In this document: one piece after another, positions 16,931 through 25,052 of the stretch | How the letters are laid out: every line of letters begins with the position of its first letter | Position numbering within the stretch: the stretch's first letter is position 1 | Source of the DNA: Mesorhizobium wenxiniae | Lineage (GTDB): Bacteria; Pseudomonadota; Alphaproteobacteria; Rhizobiales; Rhizobiaceae | Reading direction: 5' to 3' | Length of the DNA stretch: 64,000 nucleotides | Assembly: GCF_002284535.1 (NCBI RefSeq) | Contig: NZ_NPKH01000025.1 | Coordinates: forward strand, 76,397-140,396 | Program-made: the position numbers and the translations under genes | Notes under the pieces: model-generated | What the model was told of the DNA's origin: nothing | Database searches by the model: none | What the model saw: only the letters and a program-made list of their open reading frames with translations

Positions 16931-17380
16931 GTGAATAACCTCAAGCTGAAACGCGGACTGTGGATCGTAGTGGCCGACGGCGAGAAGGCGCTGTTCCTCG
17001 AGAACCGTGGCGACACCCAATATCCCGACCTTCAGGTCGTGCAGGAAATGGAACAGGCAAATCCGGCGACGCGAGAGCAAGGTTCGGACCGCCCCGGCCG
17101 CTACAGCGACGGCCCTTCCGTCCACCGCAGCGCAGTCGAGGACACCGACTGGCATCGTCTCGGCAAGGAGCGTTTCGCCGACGAAATTGCCGAGCGGCTG
17201 TACAAGCTCGCGCATCGCGGCGCCTTCAAGGAGATGGTGCTGATCGCACCGCCGCAGGTGCTGGGCGACATGCGTCGAAAACTGCACAAGGAAGTCGCCG
17301 AGAAAATCACAGTGGAAATTTCGAAGACGCTGACCAACCACACCATCGTCGACATCGAAAACCTGCTGCAGGCGGCCTGA
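16931..17380 (+). CDS. host attachment family protein
   Basis: 149 residues resembling the family named for an Agrobacterium protein required for attachment to host cells. The N-terminal LKRGLWIVVADGEKALFLEN, a central GRYSDGPSVHRSAVEDTDWH and the LAHRGAFKEMVLIAPPQVLGDMRRKL core are characteristic. The fold resembles release-factor/Pelota-like domains; the molecular function is not known. The GTG start at 16931 has AAGGAG 6 nt upstream and is preferred over ATG 16904. No secretion signal is visible, so it is probably cytoplasmic. Confidence 0.8.
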   Translation: MNNLKLKRGLWIVVADGEKALFLENRGDTQYPDLQVVQEMEQANPATREQGSDRPGRYSDGPSVHRSAVEDTDWHRLGKERFADEIAERLYKLAHRGAFKEMVLIAPPQVLGDMRRKLHKEVAEKITVEISKTLTNHTIVDIENLLQAA

Positions 17381-17603
17381 TCGCGGGCATCGGGCGGCGC
17401 AGGCCCCTTCCTTTTTGCAGCAATCCCCTTCTTTTTTCGAGCAACCATTGCCAGCCCGAGGCGGCTCGCCTTCTGTCATCCCTGTCGTCGATTTCATGGC
17501 ATTTGCGGGTTGCCTCGACCATCCGAGCCGCCATATTGCAAAGGCGGCTGCTTCGGGCGGTGCATATCCGACATCGTGATTTTTGAAAGGCGCTCCATAG
17601 ACC

Positions 17604-19391
17604 ATGCCGCATGACACGCCCCTTATCGCCACCATTGTCGCCGGTTTGGGGCTGGCTTTCGTCTTCGGCGCAATTGCCAATCGCTTCCGCATCCCGCCGC
17701 TGGTCGGTTACCTCATCGCTGGCGTGCTGGTCGGGCCTAACACGCCGGGCTTCGTCGCCGATGCCGGCCTCGCCAACGAACTGGCCGAAATCGGCGTGAT
17801 CCTGTTGATGTTCGGCGTCGGCCTGCATTTCTCGTTGAAGGATTTGTTGTCGGTCCGCGCCATCGCCGTGCCCGGCGCCATAGTTCAGATCGGATTCGCG
17901 ACGGCGCTCGGCGCCGGCCTTGCCTGGATGCTCGGCTGGTCGATGGGCGCGGGGCTGGTCTTCGGGTTGGCGCTTTCCGTCGCCTCGACCGTGGTGCTGT
18001 TGCGTGCCTTGCAGGAGCGGCGGCTGATCGAGACGGAGCGCGGCCGCATCGCCGTCGGCTGGCTGATCGTCGAGGATCTGGCCATGGTGCTGGCGCTGGT
18101 GCTTTTGCCGGCGTTGGCTGGCGTGCTGGGCGGCCAGCAGCAAGGGGAGACCCATAGCAGCCTGCTGTCGCTGCCGGCCAGCTACGGCATCTGGAGTGTC
18201 GTCGGCAGCACGCTGGCCAAGGTCACCGCCTTTGTCGTCGTCATGCTGGTGGTGGGCCGCCGTGTCATCCCCTGGATCCTGCACTACGTCGCCCATACCG
18301 GTTCGCGTGAATTGTTCCGGCTGGCGGTGCTGGCCATCGCGCTCGGCGTCGCCTTCGGCGCCGCCAAGCTATTCGGCGTCTCGCTGGCGCTGGGCGCTTT
18401 CTTCGCCGGCATGATCATGAGCGAATCCGCGCTCAGCCATCGAGCGGCCGAGGAATCGCTGCCGCTGCGCGACGCCTTTTCCGTGCTGTTCTTCGTTTCG
18501 GTCGGCATGCTGTTCGACCCGTTCAGCCTGATCAGCAATGGCTGGCCGATCCTGGCGACACTGGCCATCATCGTCATCGGCAAATCGCTGGCGGCCTTCG
18601 CTATCGTCGTCGCCTTCCGCTATCCGATCGCGACCGCGTTGATGATTTCGGCAAGCCTTGCCCAGATCGGCGAATTCTCGTTCATTCTGGCCGAGCTCGG
18701 CGTCGGGCTGAAGCTGCTGCCCGAACAAGGACGCGACCTCATCCTCGCCGGTGCTATCCTGTCGATCGTCCTGAACCCGCTGATGTTCCTTGCCGTCGAC
18801 TGGATGAAACCCTGGCTGGAAAGGCGCGCCGGCAAGACGGCTTCGCTCGACGAGGCAAAGCCGATCGGCCCCGCGACGGAGCCAGGCCAGCTGGCTTCGG
18901 TTGCGGCACCCGTGAAAGAGGACGGCCCGCCGCCCAGGACAGCGCTTACCGGCCATTCCATCCTGGTCGGCTATGGCCGCGTCGGCAGTCTCGTCGGCGC
19001 GTCATTGAAGGAGGCCGCCCTGCCCTTCCTCGTCATTGAGGATGCCGACAAGACGCTGGCGAAGCTCAGGGACGACGGCATCGAAACCGTGTCCGGCAAC
19101 GCCGCGAATAGCGAGGTGTTCGCTGCTTCCAATCCCGAGGGCGCGAAGCGGCTGATCCTCGCCATCCCCAACGCCTTCGAGGCGGGACAGATCGTGCTGC
19201 GCGCCCGCGCCGCCAACCCGAAGATCAACGTCATTGCCCGCGCCCATTCCGATGCCGAGGTCGAGCATCTCAAGGGGCTCGGAGCCGACACGGTCATCAT
19301 GGGTGAGCGCGAGATCGCGCGTGGGATTGTGGAAGAGGTGATGGAAGGCAAGACAGAGGCGGCCGAAGAGCCGAAAGCACCGATTACTTAG
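17604..19391 (+). CDS. CPA2-family cation:proton antiporter with TrkA-N domain (KefB/YbaL-like)
   Basis: 595 residues. Residues 1 to about 395 form 11-13 membrane helices of the Na+/H+ exchanger fold, with the typical PPLVGYLIAGVLVGP and LFVSVGMLFDP blocks. The C-terminal cytoplasmic RCK/TrkA-N domain starts with HSILVGYGRVGSLVGASL, a dinucleotide-binding glycine motif. A low-complexity linker of about 45 residues joins them. It is likely to export K+ or Na+ in exchange for protons. The ligand-gating partner KefF/KefG is not adjacent. Confidence 0.9.
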   Translation: MPHDTPLIATIVAGLGLAFVFGAIANRFRIPPLVGYLIAGVLVGPNTPGFVADAGLANELAEIGVILLMFGVGLHFSLKDLLSVRAIAVPGAIVQIGFATALGAGLAWMLGWSMGAGLVFGLALSVASTVVLLRALQERRLIETERGRIAVGWLIVEDLAMVLALVLLPALAGVLGGQQQGETHSSLLSLPASYGIWSVVGSTLAKVTAFVVVMLVVGRRVIPWILHYVAHTGSRELFRLAVLAIALGVAFGAAKLFGVSLALGAFFAGMIMSESALSHRAAEESLPLRDAFSVLFFVSVGMLFDPFSLISNGWPILATLAIIVIGKSLAAFAIVVAFRYPIATALMISASLAQIGEFSFILAELGVGLKLLPEQGRDLILAGAILSIVLNPLMFLAVDWMKPWLERRAGKTASLDEAKPIGPATEPGQLASVAAPVKEDGPPPRTALTGHSILVGYGRVGSLVGASLKEAALPFLVIEDADKTLAKLRDDGIETVSGNAANSEVFAASNPEGAKRLILAIPNAFEAGQIVLRARAANPKINVIARAHSDAEVEHLKGLGADTVIMGEREIARGIVEEVMEGKTEAAEEPKAPIT

Positions 19392-19412
19392 ACCTCGATC
19401 GCCGGCGTTCGC

Positions 19413-20165
19413 TTACACGTGCTGGCCGCCATTGATGTGGATTTCCGAGCCCGTCACATAGGACGCCTGCTGCGAGCACAGAAAGAAGATGATGTCGGCG
19501 ACTTCCGCCGTGGTCCCCAGCCGCCGCAGCGGGATCGTCTCGACAATCTTTTCCGTGCCCGGCGACAGGATCGCCGTATCGATCTCGCCGGGTGCGATGG
19601 CGTTGACGCGGATGCCGTGCGGGCCGAAATCGTGCGCCATTTCCCGCGTCAGCGAGCCGAGCGCGGCTTTCGACGTCGCATAGGCGGTGCCGGCGAAGGG
19701 ATGCACGCGGGTACCGGCGATCGAGGTGACATTGACGATCGAGCCTTTGGCCGACGCCAATTCCCTAAATAATCCCCGCGCCAGCATGATCGGCGCGAAG
19801 AAATTGACCTGGAACACGTCGCGCCAGACATGCATCGGTGTGTCGATCGAATTCATGCGGCTGTTGCCGTCCTTGAGCTTCGGCGAGATGCCGGCATTGT
19901 TGACCAGCGCATGAAGCTGGCCGCCATGCGCCTCCAGCCGATGGCGGATTTCCGAGATCGCGATGCCGACATCCTCCTGGTCGGCGAGATCGACCTTGAT
20001 ATGGTCTTCCGGACCGGCCGGCCACGGGCAGTCCTCGGCAAAGGCCTGGCGCGAGCAGGTGATGACGCGCCAGCCTTCGCGCGAAAAGCGCTTGACCGTG
20101 GCATGGCCGATGCCGCGGCTGGCGCCAGTCAGCACGATTGTCTTTCTGGTGTCGGTTTCGGCCAT
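19413..20165 (-). CDS. SDR-family NAD(P)-dependent oxidoreductase
   Basis: 250 residues of the classical short-chain dehydrogenase type. The cofactor motif is TGASRGIG, the structural motif is LVNNAGISPK, the catalytic Ser lies in NVTSIAG, and the catalytic Tyr and Lys lie in YATSKAALGS. A C-terminal SYVTGSEIHINGGQ completes the family pattern. The substrate cannot be deduced; it is alone and convergent with the antiporter gene. The start at 20165 has a GAGAT element upstream. Confidence 0.88.
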   Translation of the reverse strand: MAETDTRKTIVLTGASRGIGHATVKRFSREGWRVITCSRQAFAEDCPWPAGPEDHIKVDLADQEDVGIAISEIRHRLEAHGGQLHALVNNAGISPKLKDGNSRMNSIDTPMHVWRDVFQVNFFAPIMLARGLFRELASAKGSIVNVTSIAGTRVHPFAGTAYATSKAALGSLTREMAHDFGPHGIRVNAIAPGEIDTAILSPGTEKIVETIPLRRLGTTAEVADIIFFLCSQQASYVTGSEIHINGGQHV

Positions 20166-20186
20166 TCGCGATCTCTTTAGGGCGAC

Positions 20187-20206
20187 GTGCGTCCCTTTGG
20201 GCGCAC
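20187..20206. repeat. part-B palindrome of the two-part repeat (partial copy)
   Basis: GTGCGTCC and GGGCGCAC face each other across 4 nt, and the flanks (GCGAC, ACGCTCTAG) match those of the copy near 22611-22648. A fragment of the same sequence recurs near 24973-24995. It lies between the SDR gene start and the 3' end of the PBP gene. Confidence 0.55.
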
Positions 20207-20268
20207 AAAGTACGCTCTAGCACTTTTAACCCGGAGATGTAGCGGAACACGGCAGCGATGACGAGGGG

Positions 20269-22524
20269 TCAGCCGCCGGTGAGGATGTCGAAGATCGAGG
20301 TCTGCCGCTTCTTGACCGGGCCGCCGACATCGCCGGGCGGCACCGGGCGCTTGATAGATGCGGTGGTGCCCCCACCGCCCGGCATCCCGAAGCCTGCGGC
20401 ATCGACCGTTTCGGCGGGACGCACGGCGCGAGGCGGCGACGCTTTTTTGGCGGACGGCGCGGATTGGCCAACCGAAGCGGACGGCACCGGGGCCGGTTGC
20501 GCCGCGTTGGACGGTATTTCGTCCTGCACGATCGTGTCCGCGGGCGTCGACCTCCATGTTCCAGGCAGCGGCCGCACCGGCACGCCTTCATGAGCGGCGA
20601 CCATGAATTCATGCCAGGCCTGCGCCGGCAGCGCGCCGCCGGTGACCTTCTTCATCGGACCGCCATCGTCATTGCCGAACCAGACTCCGGTGGTGAGATT
20701 GGCGGTGTAGCCGATGAACCAGGCGTCGCGCGAATTCTGGCTGGTGCCGGTCTTGCCGGCGGCCGGCCAGGCAAAGGCCGCCTTCCTGGCAGTGCCGATT
20801 TCGACAGTGCCGGTCATCATAGAATTCATCATCCCGACGATCTCGGGCTTGATGACGCGCGGGGAGCCGCCGCCATTGTTGTCGTAGAGCACCTTGCCGC
20901 CGGCTGTCGTCACGCGGCGGATAAGATGGACGTCCGGGCGGTAGCCGCCATTGGCGAAGGGGACATAGGCCGACGTCAGTTCCAGCGGCGTCACTTCAGA
21001 GGTGCCGAGCGCGATCGAGGTGTTGGCCGTGAGGTCGGACTGGATGCCCATGCGATGCGCCGCCTCGACCACCGCGTCAGGGCCGACTTCCATGGTTAAC
21101 TGGGCAGCCACCGAGTTCAGCGACTTCGCCAGCGCCGTCGCCAGCGTCACCTTGCCGAAATACTTGCCGCCGTAATTGGTTGGCGTCCATTTGCCTATTC
21201 TGATCGGCGCGTCATTGCGCACGCTGTCTGGTGTGCGGCCGGCTTCCAGCGCCGCCATGTAAACGAACGGCTTGAACGCCGAGCCCGGCTGGCGGCGCGC
21301 CTCCGAGGCGCGGTCGAACTGGCTGGTCGAATAATCATAGCCGCCGACCATGGCACGTACCGCCCCGGAATTGTCGATCGACACCAGCACACCCTGGCTG
21401 GCATTGAGCTTCTTGCCGCTCCCGTCGATCAGCCGGCGGATCGATTGTTCGGCGAGCTTCTGCAGCGTGAGGTCGACGGTGGTGTCGACGATGATGTCGC
21501 CCCGCACATCGCCGATCAGGTCGGGCAGTTCTTCCACGATGGTGTCAGCGACGTAGTTTTCCGAGCCCGTCCAGTAGGATGCCACCCGCGACGCCGGCGC
21601 GCTCATCGCCGTGGTCAGTTCCTTAGCGCTGATCTTGCCTTCGTCGCGCATGGCGGCGAGAACGAGCTGCGAGCGCTGCTCGGCCGCCTTCGGGTCACGC
21701 GCCGGAGACAGACGCGACGGCGCTTTCAACAGGCCAGCGAGGAGTGCCGCCTCAGGCAGCGTGACATCGCGTGCGCTCTTGCCGAAATAGCGGCGCGAGG
21801 CCGCTTCGACACCATAGGCGCCGGAGCCGAAATAGACCCGGTTGAGGTACATTTCGAGGATCTGGTCCTTGGTGTGCTTGTGCTCGAGCCACAGCGCCAG
21901 AAGCACTTCCTGCACCTTGCGTTCCAGCGTGCGATCAGGCGTCAGGAACAGGTTTTTCGCCAATTGCTGGGTCAGCGTCGAGCCGCCCTGCGAAAAACGC
22001 CCGCCGAGAACGTTGGCGACCATGGCTCTGGACAGACCGATCGGATCGATGCCCAAATGCGAATAGAAGCGGCGATCTTCGATGGCTATGACGGCCTCGG
22101 GAATATAGGCTGACATTTCATGCAGGCCGACAGCTTCGCCGCCGCTCATGCCGCGATTGGCGAGCAGTTTTCCTTCGACGGAGACGATCCTGATATTGGG
22201 CGCGCGGTCGGGAATGGCCCAGGTGGTGGCCGCCGGCATTTTCGCACCGTAATAGACGACGATGCCTGCGCTGGCGATGCCGCCCCAGATGGCCAGCACG
22301 AAGCACCAGTAGGCCAACCGGCCGAGCACGCCGAACAGGCCGCGCCGGCTTTTGCCACGTCCGCGACGCGACGATTTTGCCCGGGCCGGCTGGCGCTTTG
22401 CAGAGGTCTTGCGGTTGCTCGGCACGACGCGATCCTCCTCGCTCACAGAAAAACCGGCCGAGGATTTCGCCCGTGGCGGTCCCTCGAAGCTGGGTTCGAT
22501 GCGGCTGTCTCTGCGGTTCGCCAT
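20269..22524 (-). CDS. class A penicillin-binding protein (PBP1A-type transglycosylase/transpeptidase)
   Basis: 751 residues. A basic N-terminus is followed by one membrane anchor (about 57-80). The glycosyltransferase 51 domain shows EDRRFYSHLGIDP, QGGSTLTQQLAKNLFL and EMYLNRVYFGSGAYG. The transpeptidase domain has the three active-site motifs S-x-x-K (GSAFKPFVYMAALE), S-x-N (KSLNSVA) and KTGTSQNSRD. The C-terminus is a Pro/Ala-rich tail. It polymerises and cross-links peptidoglycan at the inner membrane. Its length and single-gene context fit rhizobial PBP1-type enzymes. Upstream lies a 385-bp gene-free region with a palindromic repeat. Confidence 0.93.
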   Translation of the reverse strand: MANRRDSRIEPSFEGPPRAKSSAGFSVSEEDRVVPSNRKTSAKRQPARAKSSRRGRGKSRRGLFGVLGRLAYWCFVLAIWGGIASAGIVVYYGAKMPAATTWAIPDRAPNIRIVSVEGKLLANRGMSGGEAVGLHEMSAYIPEAVIAIEDRRFYSHLGIDPIGLSRAMVANVLGGRFSQGGSTLTQQLAKNLFLTPDRTLERKVQEVLLALWLEHKHTKDQILEMYLNRVYFGSGAYGVEAASRRYFGKSARDVTLPEAALLAGLLKAPSRLSPARDPKAAEQRSQLVLAAMRDEGKISAKELTTAMSAPASRVASYWTGSENYVADTIVEELPDLIGDVRGDIIVDTTVDLTLQKLAEQSIRRLIDGSGKKLNASQGVLVSIDNSGAVRAMVGGYDYSTSQFDRASEARRQPGSAFKPFVYMAALEAGRTPDSVRNDAPIRIGKWTPTNYGGKYFGKVTLATALAKSLNSVAAQLTMEVGPDAVVEAAHRMGIQSDLTANTSIALGTSEVTPLELTSAYVPFANGGYRPDVHLIRRVTTAGGKVLYDNNGGGSPRVIKPEIVGMMNSMMTGTVEIGTARKAAFAWPAAGKTGTSQNSRDAWFIGYTANLTTGVWFGNDDGGPMKKVTGGALPAQAWHEFMVAAHEGVPVRPLPGTWRSTPADTIVQDEIPSNAAQPAPVPSASVGQSAPSAKKASPPRAVRPAETVDAAGFGMPGGGGTTASIKRPVPPGDVGGPVKKRQTSIFDILTGG

Positions 22525-22909
22525 GCGCTGTGCTGTATGTCCCGATGCCTATCGCATCGGCCCGAAAATCGCGATTTTCGGAAACACGATGCGAAGCTTC
22601 AAAGTCTAAGAGCGTACTCTCTGTGCGTCCGAACGGACGCACATCGCTCCATGGCGTTCGCGTGAAGAGTAGATGCGGCGATTTAAGGGCGGGTTAAATG
22701 GTTCAAAGTTAATTCAATGCGTTACGGGACGTCACCGCTGCGTTCCTTGCTTCTGGGGGTTTGCAACAATGGCGTCCCTCGCGAGACGGCCTTCTCGTAT
22801 TTCAGCATCAACCGCTCAGCCACCGTCTCTTGCGTTCGATCGCTGCTCTAAACCGTTGAATCTGCGCATGACCTTGCCACCAAAGTCATTCACCTTGGTG
22901 GATCATGCG
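22525..22909. other. gene-free region upstream of the PBP gene
   Basis: 385 bp with no convincing coding frame. It holds the palindromic repeat at 22554-22648 and an AT-richer stretch near 22690-22715 that could carry the PBP promoter. Beyond that nothing was recognised; short plus-strand frames here lack ribosome-binding sites and family resemblance. Confidence 0.6.
22554..22648. repeat. two-part palindromic intergenic repeat (copy 2)
   Basis: Part A is GCATCG...CCGAAAATCG directly followed by CGATTTTCGG...CGATGC (22554-22592). Part B is AGCG...GTGCGTCC-GAAC-GGACGCAC...CGCT (22611-22648). The central CCGAAAATCG/CGATTTTCGG stem is identical to that at 10742-10765, while the outer arms differ but still pair. 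It lies just upstream of the PBP gene. Confidence 0.8.
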
Positions 22910-23299
22910 TTAGTCGATCGCATCACGAACGGAAAGCGCTGCCCAGGATGATTGCATCGTCTCGCCGACATGGCAGTAGCAGACAATTTCGTGGAGCTGA
23001 TCGTCGGTCAGTTCGAAGAAACGCTTTGCTTCGCCATAAGTGTCGTCTTTCAGCCCCTCATCGCGCAGAATCGGATCCTCGAAGGCAACCGATATTGGCG
23101 AGCCTTCGCCACGCATGATTTCGCGCTCCGGCGACGAACGATATTCGGTCCCGATAAGCGCGGTAAGGAGTCGGCTGGGCTGCCGTTCTAGAAGTTTTGA
23201 CCAACGTTCGAGACGCTGGGTTCGGTCCATTCTAGGAGGTGTTGGGTCTCTGTGTACCTTTGCCACCGCATGCAGTTGGTCCAGTGTTTGGTGCCTCAT
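22910..23299 (-). CDS. hypothetical protein
   Basis: 129 residues, not recognised. The start at 23299 has an excellent AGGAGG 5 nt upstream, which supports real translation. The protein is soluble and charged. It has an RLERWSKLLERQP helix, a central segment around ALIGTEYRSSPERE and a C-terminal RFFELTDDQLHEIVCYCHVG stretch containing a C-x-C-H motif. No signal peptide is visible. It stands between the PBP gene and a small membrane-protein pair. No function is proposed. Confidence 0.75.
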   Translation of the reverse strand: MRHQTLDQLHAVAKVHRDPTPPRMDRTQRLERWSKLLERQPSRLLTALIGTEYRSSPEREIMRGEGSPISVAFEDPILRDEGLKDDTYGEAKRFFELTDDQLHEIVCYCHVGETMQSSWAALSVRDAID

Positions 23300-23505
23300 G
23301 GCAACCTCCTAATAGTAGGTGGGTTGGCCCCAAACTCCCTGTACCAAGATCATACCGCGGATGTGTCGATACGTCACTCTTATTCCGTATCCAGGTTGGC
23401 TTCTCTCCGGGTGCATCGAAGGATGGAGCGGCCTGCCTTGGCGCTCAATCTTCGACCCCGATGGGGCAGGTCATCGGCACCTTTGCCGCGCCAACCCAAC
23501 GCCGC

Positions 23506-23652
23506 TCAGTTCTGCTGGATCGAAATGCCTTTGTCGTCGATCTTGAGTTCCACGCCCTTCGGCCTGGTTTGCTCGCGATAGACATAGACGCCGAGCGCGA
23601 TGACCACGACGACGAGCGCGCCGATGATGAGATAGAGCATGTTCTGCTTCAT
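23506..23652 (-). CDS. 48-residue single-pass membrane protein
   Basis: The frame encodes MKQNMLYLIIGALVVVVIAL followed by GVYVYREQTKPKG and a hydrophilic tail ending KGISIQQN. Residues about 5-24 form one hydrophobic helix, and the charged C-terminus would face either compartment. Its stop precedes no other gene for 206 bp. The 84-residue GlsB/YeaQ-like gene lies 26 bp upstream on the same strand, suggesting a two-gene transcript of small envelope stress proteins. The coding call rests on the clean hydrophobic-then-charged pattern and this spacing. Confidence 0.7.
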   Translation of the reverse strand: MKQNMLYLIIGALVVVVIALGVYVYREQTRPKGVELKIDDKGISIQQN

Positions 23653-23678
23653 GGCGCGCCCTTGATGTGCTTCGAGGA

Positions 23679-23933
23679 TCAGGCCTGCTTCACCAGTTTG
23701 ATCAGCACGAGCAGGATCACCGCGCCGATCGTGGCGTGGATGATGGAGGCAAATATACCGCCGCCTATGGCGAACCCCATCCTTGGGAAGAGCCAGCCGG
23801 CTATTAAGGCACCAACGATGCCGACGACGATATTGCCGACCAGGCCGAGGCCGAAACCCTTGACGATCAGGCCGGCGAGCCAGCCGGCGATGGCACCGAT
23901 GATGATGAAGACAAGCAGGCCCTCAGTACCCAT
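23679..23933 (-). CDS. GlsB/YeaQ/YmgE family stress-response membrane protein
   Basis: 84 residues, nearly all hydrophobic, with three short helices and the glycine-rich family pattern IIGAIAGWLAGLIVKGFG, then VGNIVVGIVGALIAGWLF and a final VILLVLIKLV. Start 23933 (MGTEGLLV) has GAGGGAT upstream; a longer frame to 24005 adds a hydrophilic stretch uncommon in the family. Members are inner-membrane proteins induced by acid, osmotic or stationary-phase stress, with no known enzymatic role. A 48-residue membrane protein follows 26 bp downstream. Confidence 0.88.
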   Translation of the reverse strand: MGTEGLLVFIIIGAIAGWLAGLIVKGFGLGLVGNIVVGIVGALIAGWLFPRMGFAIGGGIFASIIHATIGAVILLVLIKLVKQA

Positions 23934-24038
23934 TGCAGATCCCTCCCGAGCGAATGGTCGCGGAGCAGAGAGCTCCGAATCGACCTCCGATTGCGACATG
24001 TCCAACCTATTGGAAAGGAGCCGGCGCCGCCAGCGGCG

Positions 24039-24287
24039 TCATTCGTCGTCGCCATCCCCGGATGCAGGCCGCCAGCTGATCGGCTTGACCTTCCTTTGCG
24101 TATGACCGTCCGTATAGGCCCACCAGCCGGTGTCGTTCTCGTCCCAGTCGCCGCCGGCCGCTTTCAGCCGGTCGAGCGACCGGTACTGCGCGATGGATTC
24201 GTTCATCACCCCGTCGCTGTCCTTCCAGTAGACGGTGACCTTGGAGCCATCCTTGGGTGCTGTTTCGATTGGTTTTCTGGCAGCCAT
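24039..24287 (-). CDS. small hypothetical protein
   Basis: 82 residues with an AGGGATGAA ribosome-binding site before ATG 24287. The sequence opens with RKPIETAPKDGSKVTVYWKD and contains a DTGWWAYTDGHTQRKVKPISW stretch. The PIETAPKDG and WWxxxDG pattern is seen in small proteins of unknown function, some encoded by phages. It is hydrophilic, with no signal peptide. It lies between RNase D and the stress membrane proteins, all on the minus strand. Confidence 0.7.
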   Translation of the reverse strand: MAARKPIETAPKDGSKVTVYWKDSDGVMNESIAQYRSLDRLKAAGGDWDENDTGWWAYTDGHTQRKVKPISWRPASGDGDDE

Positions 24288-24338
24288 TTCATCCCTCCAC
24301 GGACCGACAGAACGTCGCGGCGAACACCAGGTTCCGCC

Positions 24339-24959
24339 TTAGCTATGGGCGAAGATGTCTGCCTCATCCCAGCCCATCAGGTCGAGTTTCGCACGCGTCG
24401 GCAGGAAGCGGAAGCAGGCTTCGGCCTCCCTGGTCCGGTTGTCGCGCGCAAGCCGCGCTGTCAGCACATCGCGCAGCTGGTGCAGATAGAGCACGTCGGA
24501 GGCGGCGTATTCGAGTTGTTCGGGCGATAACGTCTCCGCCGCCCAGTCCGATGACTGCTGCGCTTTCGACAGGCTGACGCCGAGAAGCTCAAAGCAGATG
24601 TCCTTCAGCCCGTGCCGGTCGGTATAGGTTCGGGTAAGCCGCGAGGCGATCTTGGTGCAGAACACCGGCTCCGGCATGACGCCGAAGGCGTTGTAGAGGA
24701 CGGCGAGATCGAAACGGCCGAAATGGAACAGCTTGGTTATGCTGCGGTTCTTGAGCAGGCTGACGAGGTTTGGCGCCTTCTTCTGGCCGGGCGCGATCTG
24801 GATGACGTCGGCGGAACCGTCGCCCGGCGAGATCTGCACCACGCAAAGCCGGTCGCGATGCGGATTGAGCCCCAGCGTCTCCGTGTCGATGGCGACCGCC
24901 CCGACGTCGTAGTGCAAGAGCCCCGGCAGGTCGTTCTTATGGAAGCGGATATCGCTCAT
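24339..24959 (-). CDS. ribonuclease D-type 3'-5' exonuclease
   Basis: 206 residues comprising only the DEDDy exonuclease domain. The Exo I motif is AIDTETLGL, Exo II is FHFGRFDLAVL, and Exo III is YAASDVLYLHQL, in which Y and D are the catalytic pair. The HRDC domains of E. coli RNase D are absent, as in many alphaproteobacterial short forms. It probably trims 3' ends of tRNA precursors or other structured RNAs. GGAGAA precedes ATG 24959. Confidence 0.9.
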   Translation of the reverse strand: MSDIRFHKNDLPGLLHYDVGAVAIDTETLGLNPHRDRLCVVQISPGDGSADVIQIAPGQKKAPNLVSLLKNRSITKLFHFGRFDLAVLYNAFGVMPEPVFCTKIASRLTRTYTDRHGLKDICFELLGVSLSKAQQSSDWAAETLSPEQLEYAASDVLYLHQLRDVLTARLARDNRTREAEACFRFLPTRAKLDLMGWDEADIFAHS

Positions 24960-25052
24960 CGTATTCTCCGGTCGCGGCTGGACGCACGTCGCTCTAGCCC
25001 GTCCTTGCCGCGATCCGATGAAAAATCAACAGAAAGTTGAATTCTCGCCCCC

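Noticed and set aside
22690..22715. Possible CtrA site (TTAA...TTAA) upstream of the PBP gene
   Set aside because: The two TTAA motifs are 11 nt apart rather than 7, so it does not fit the consensus.
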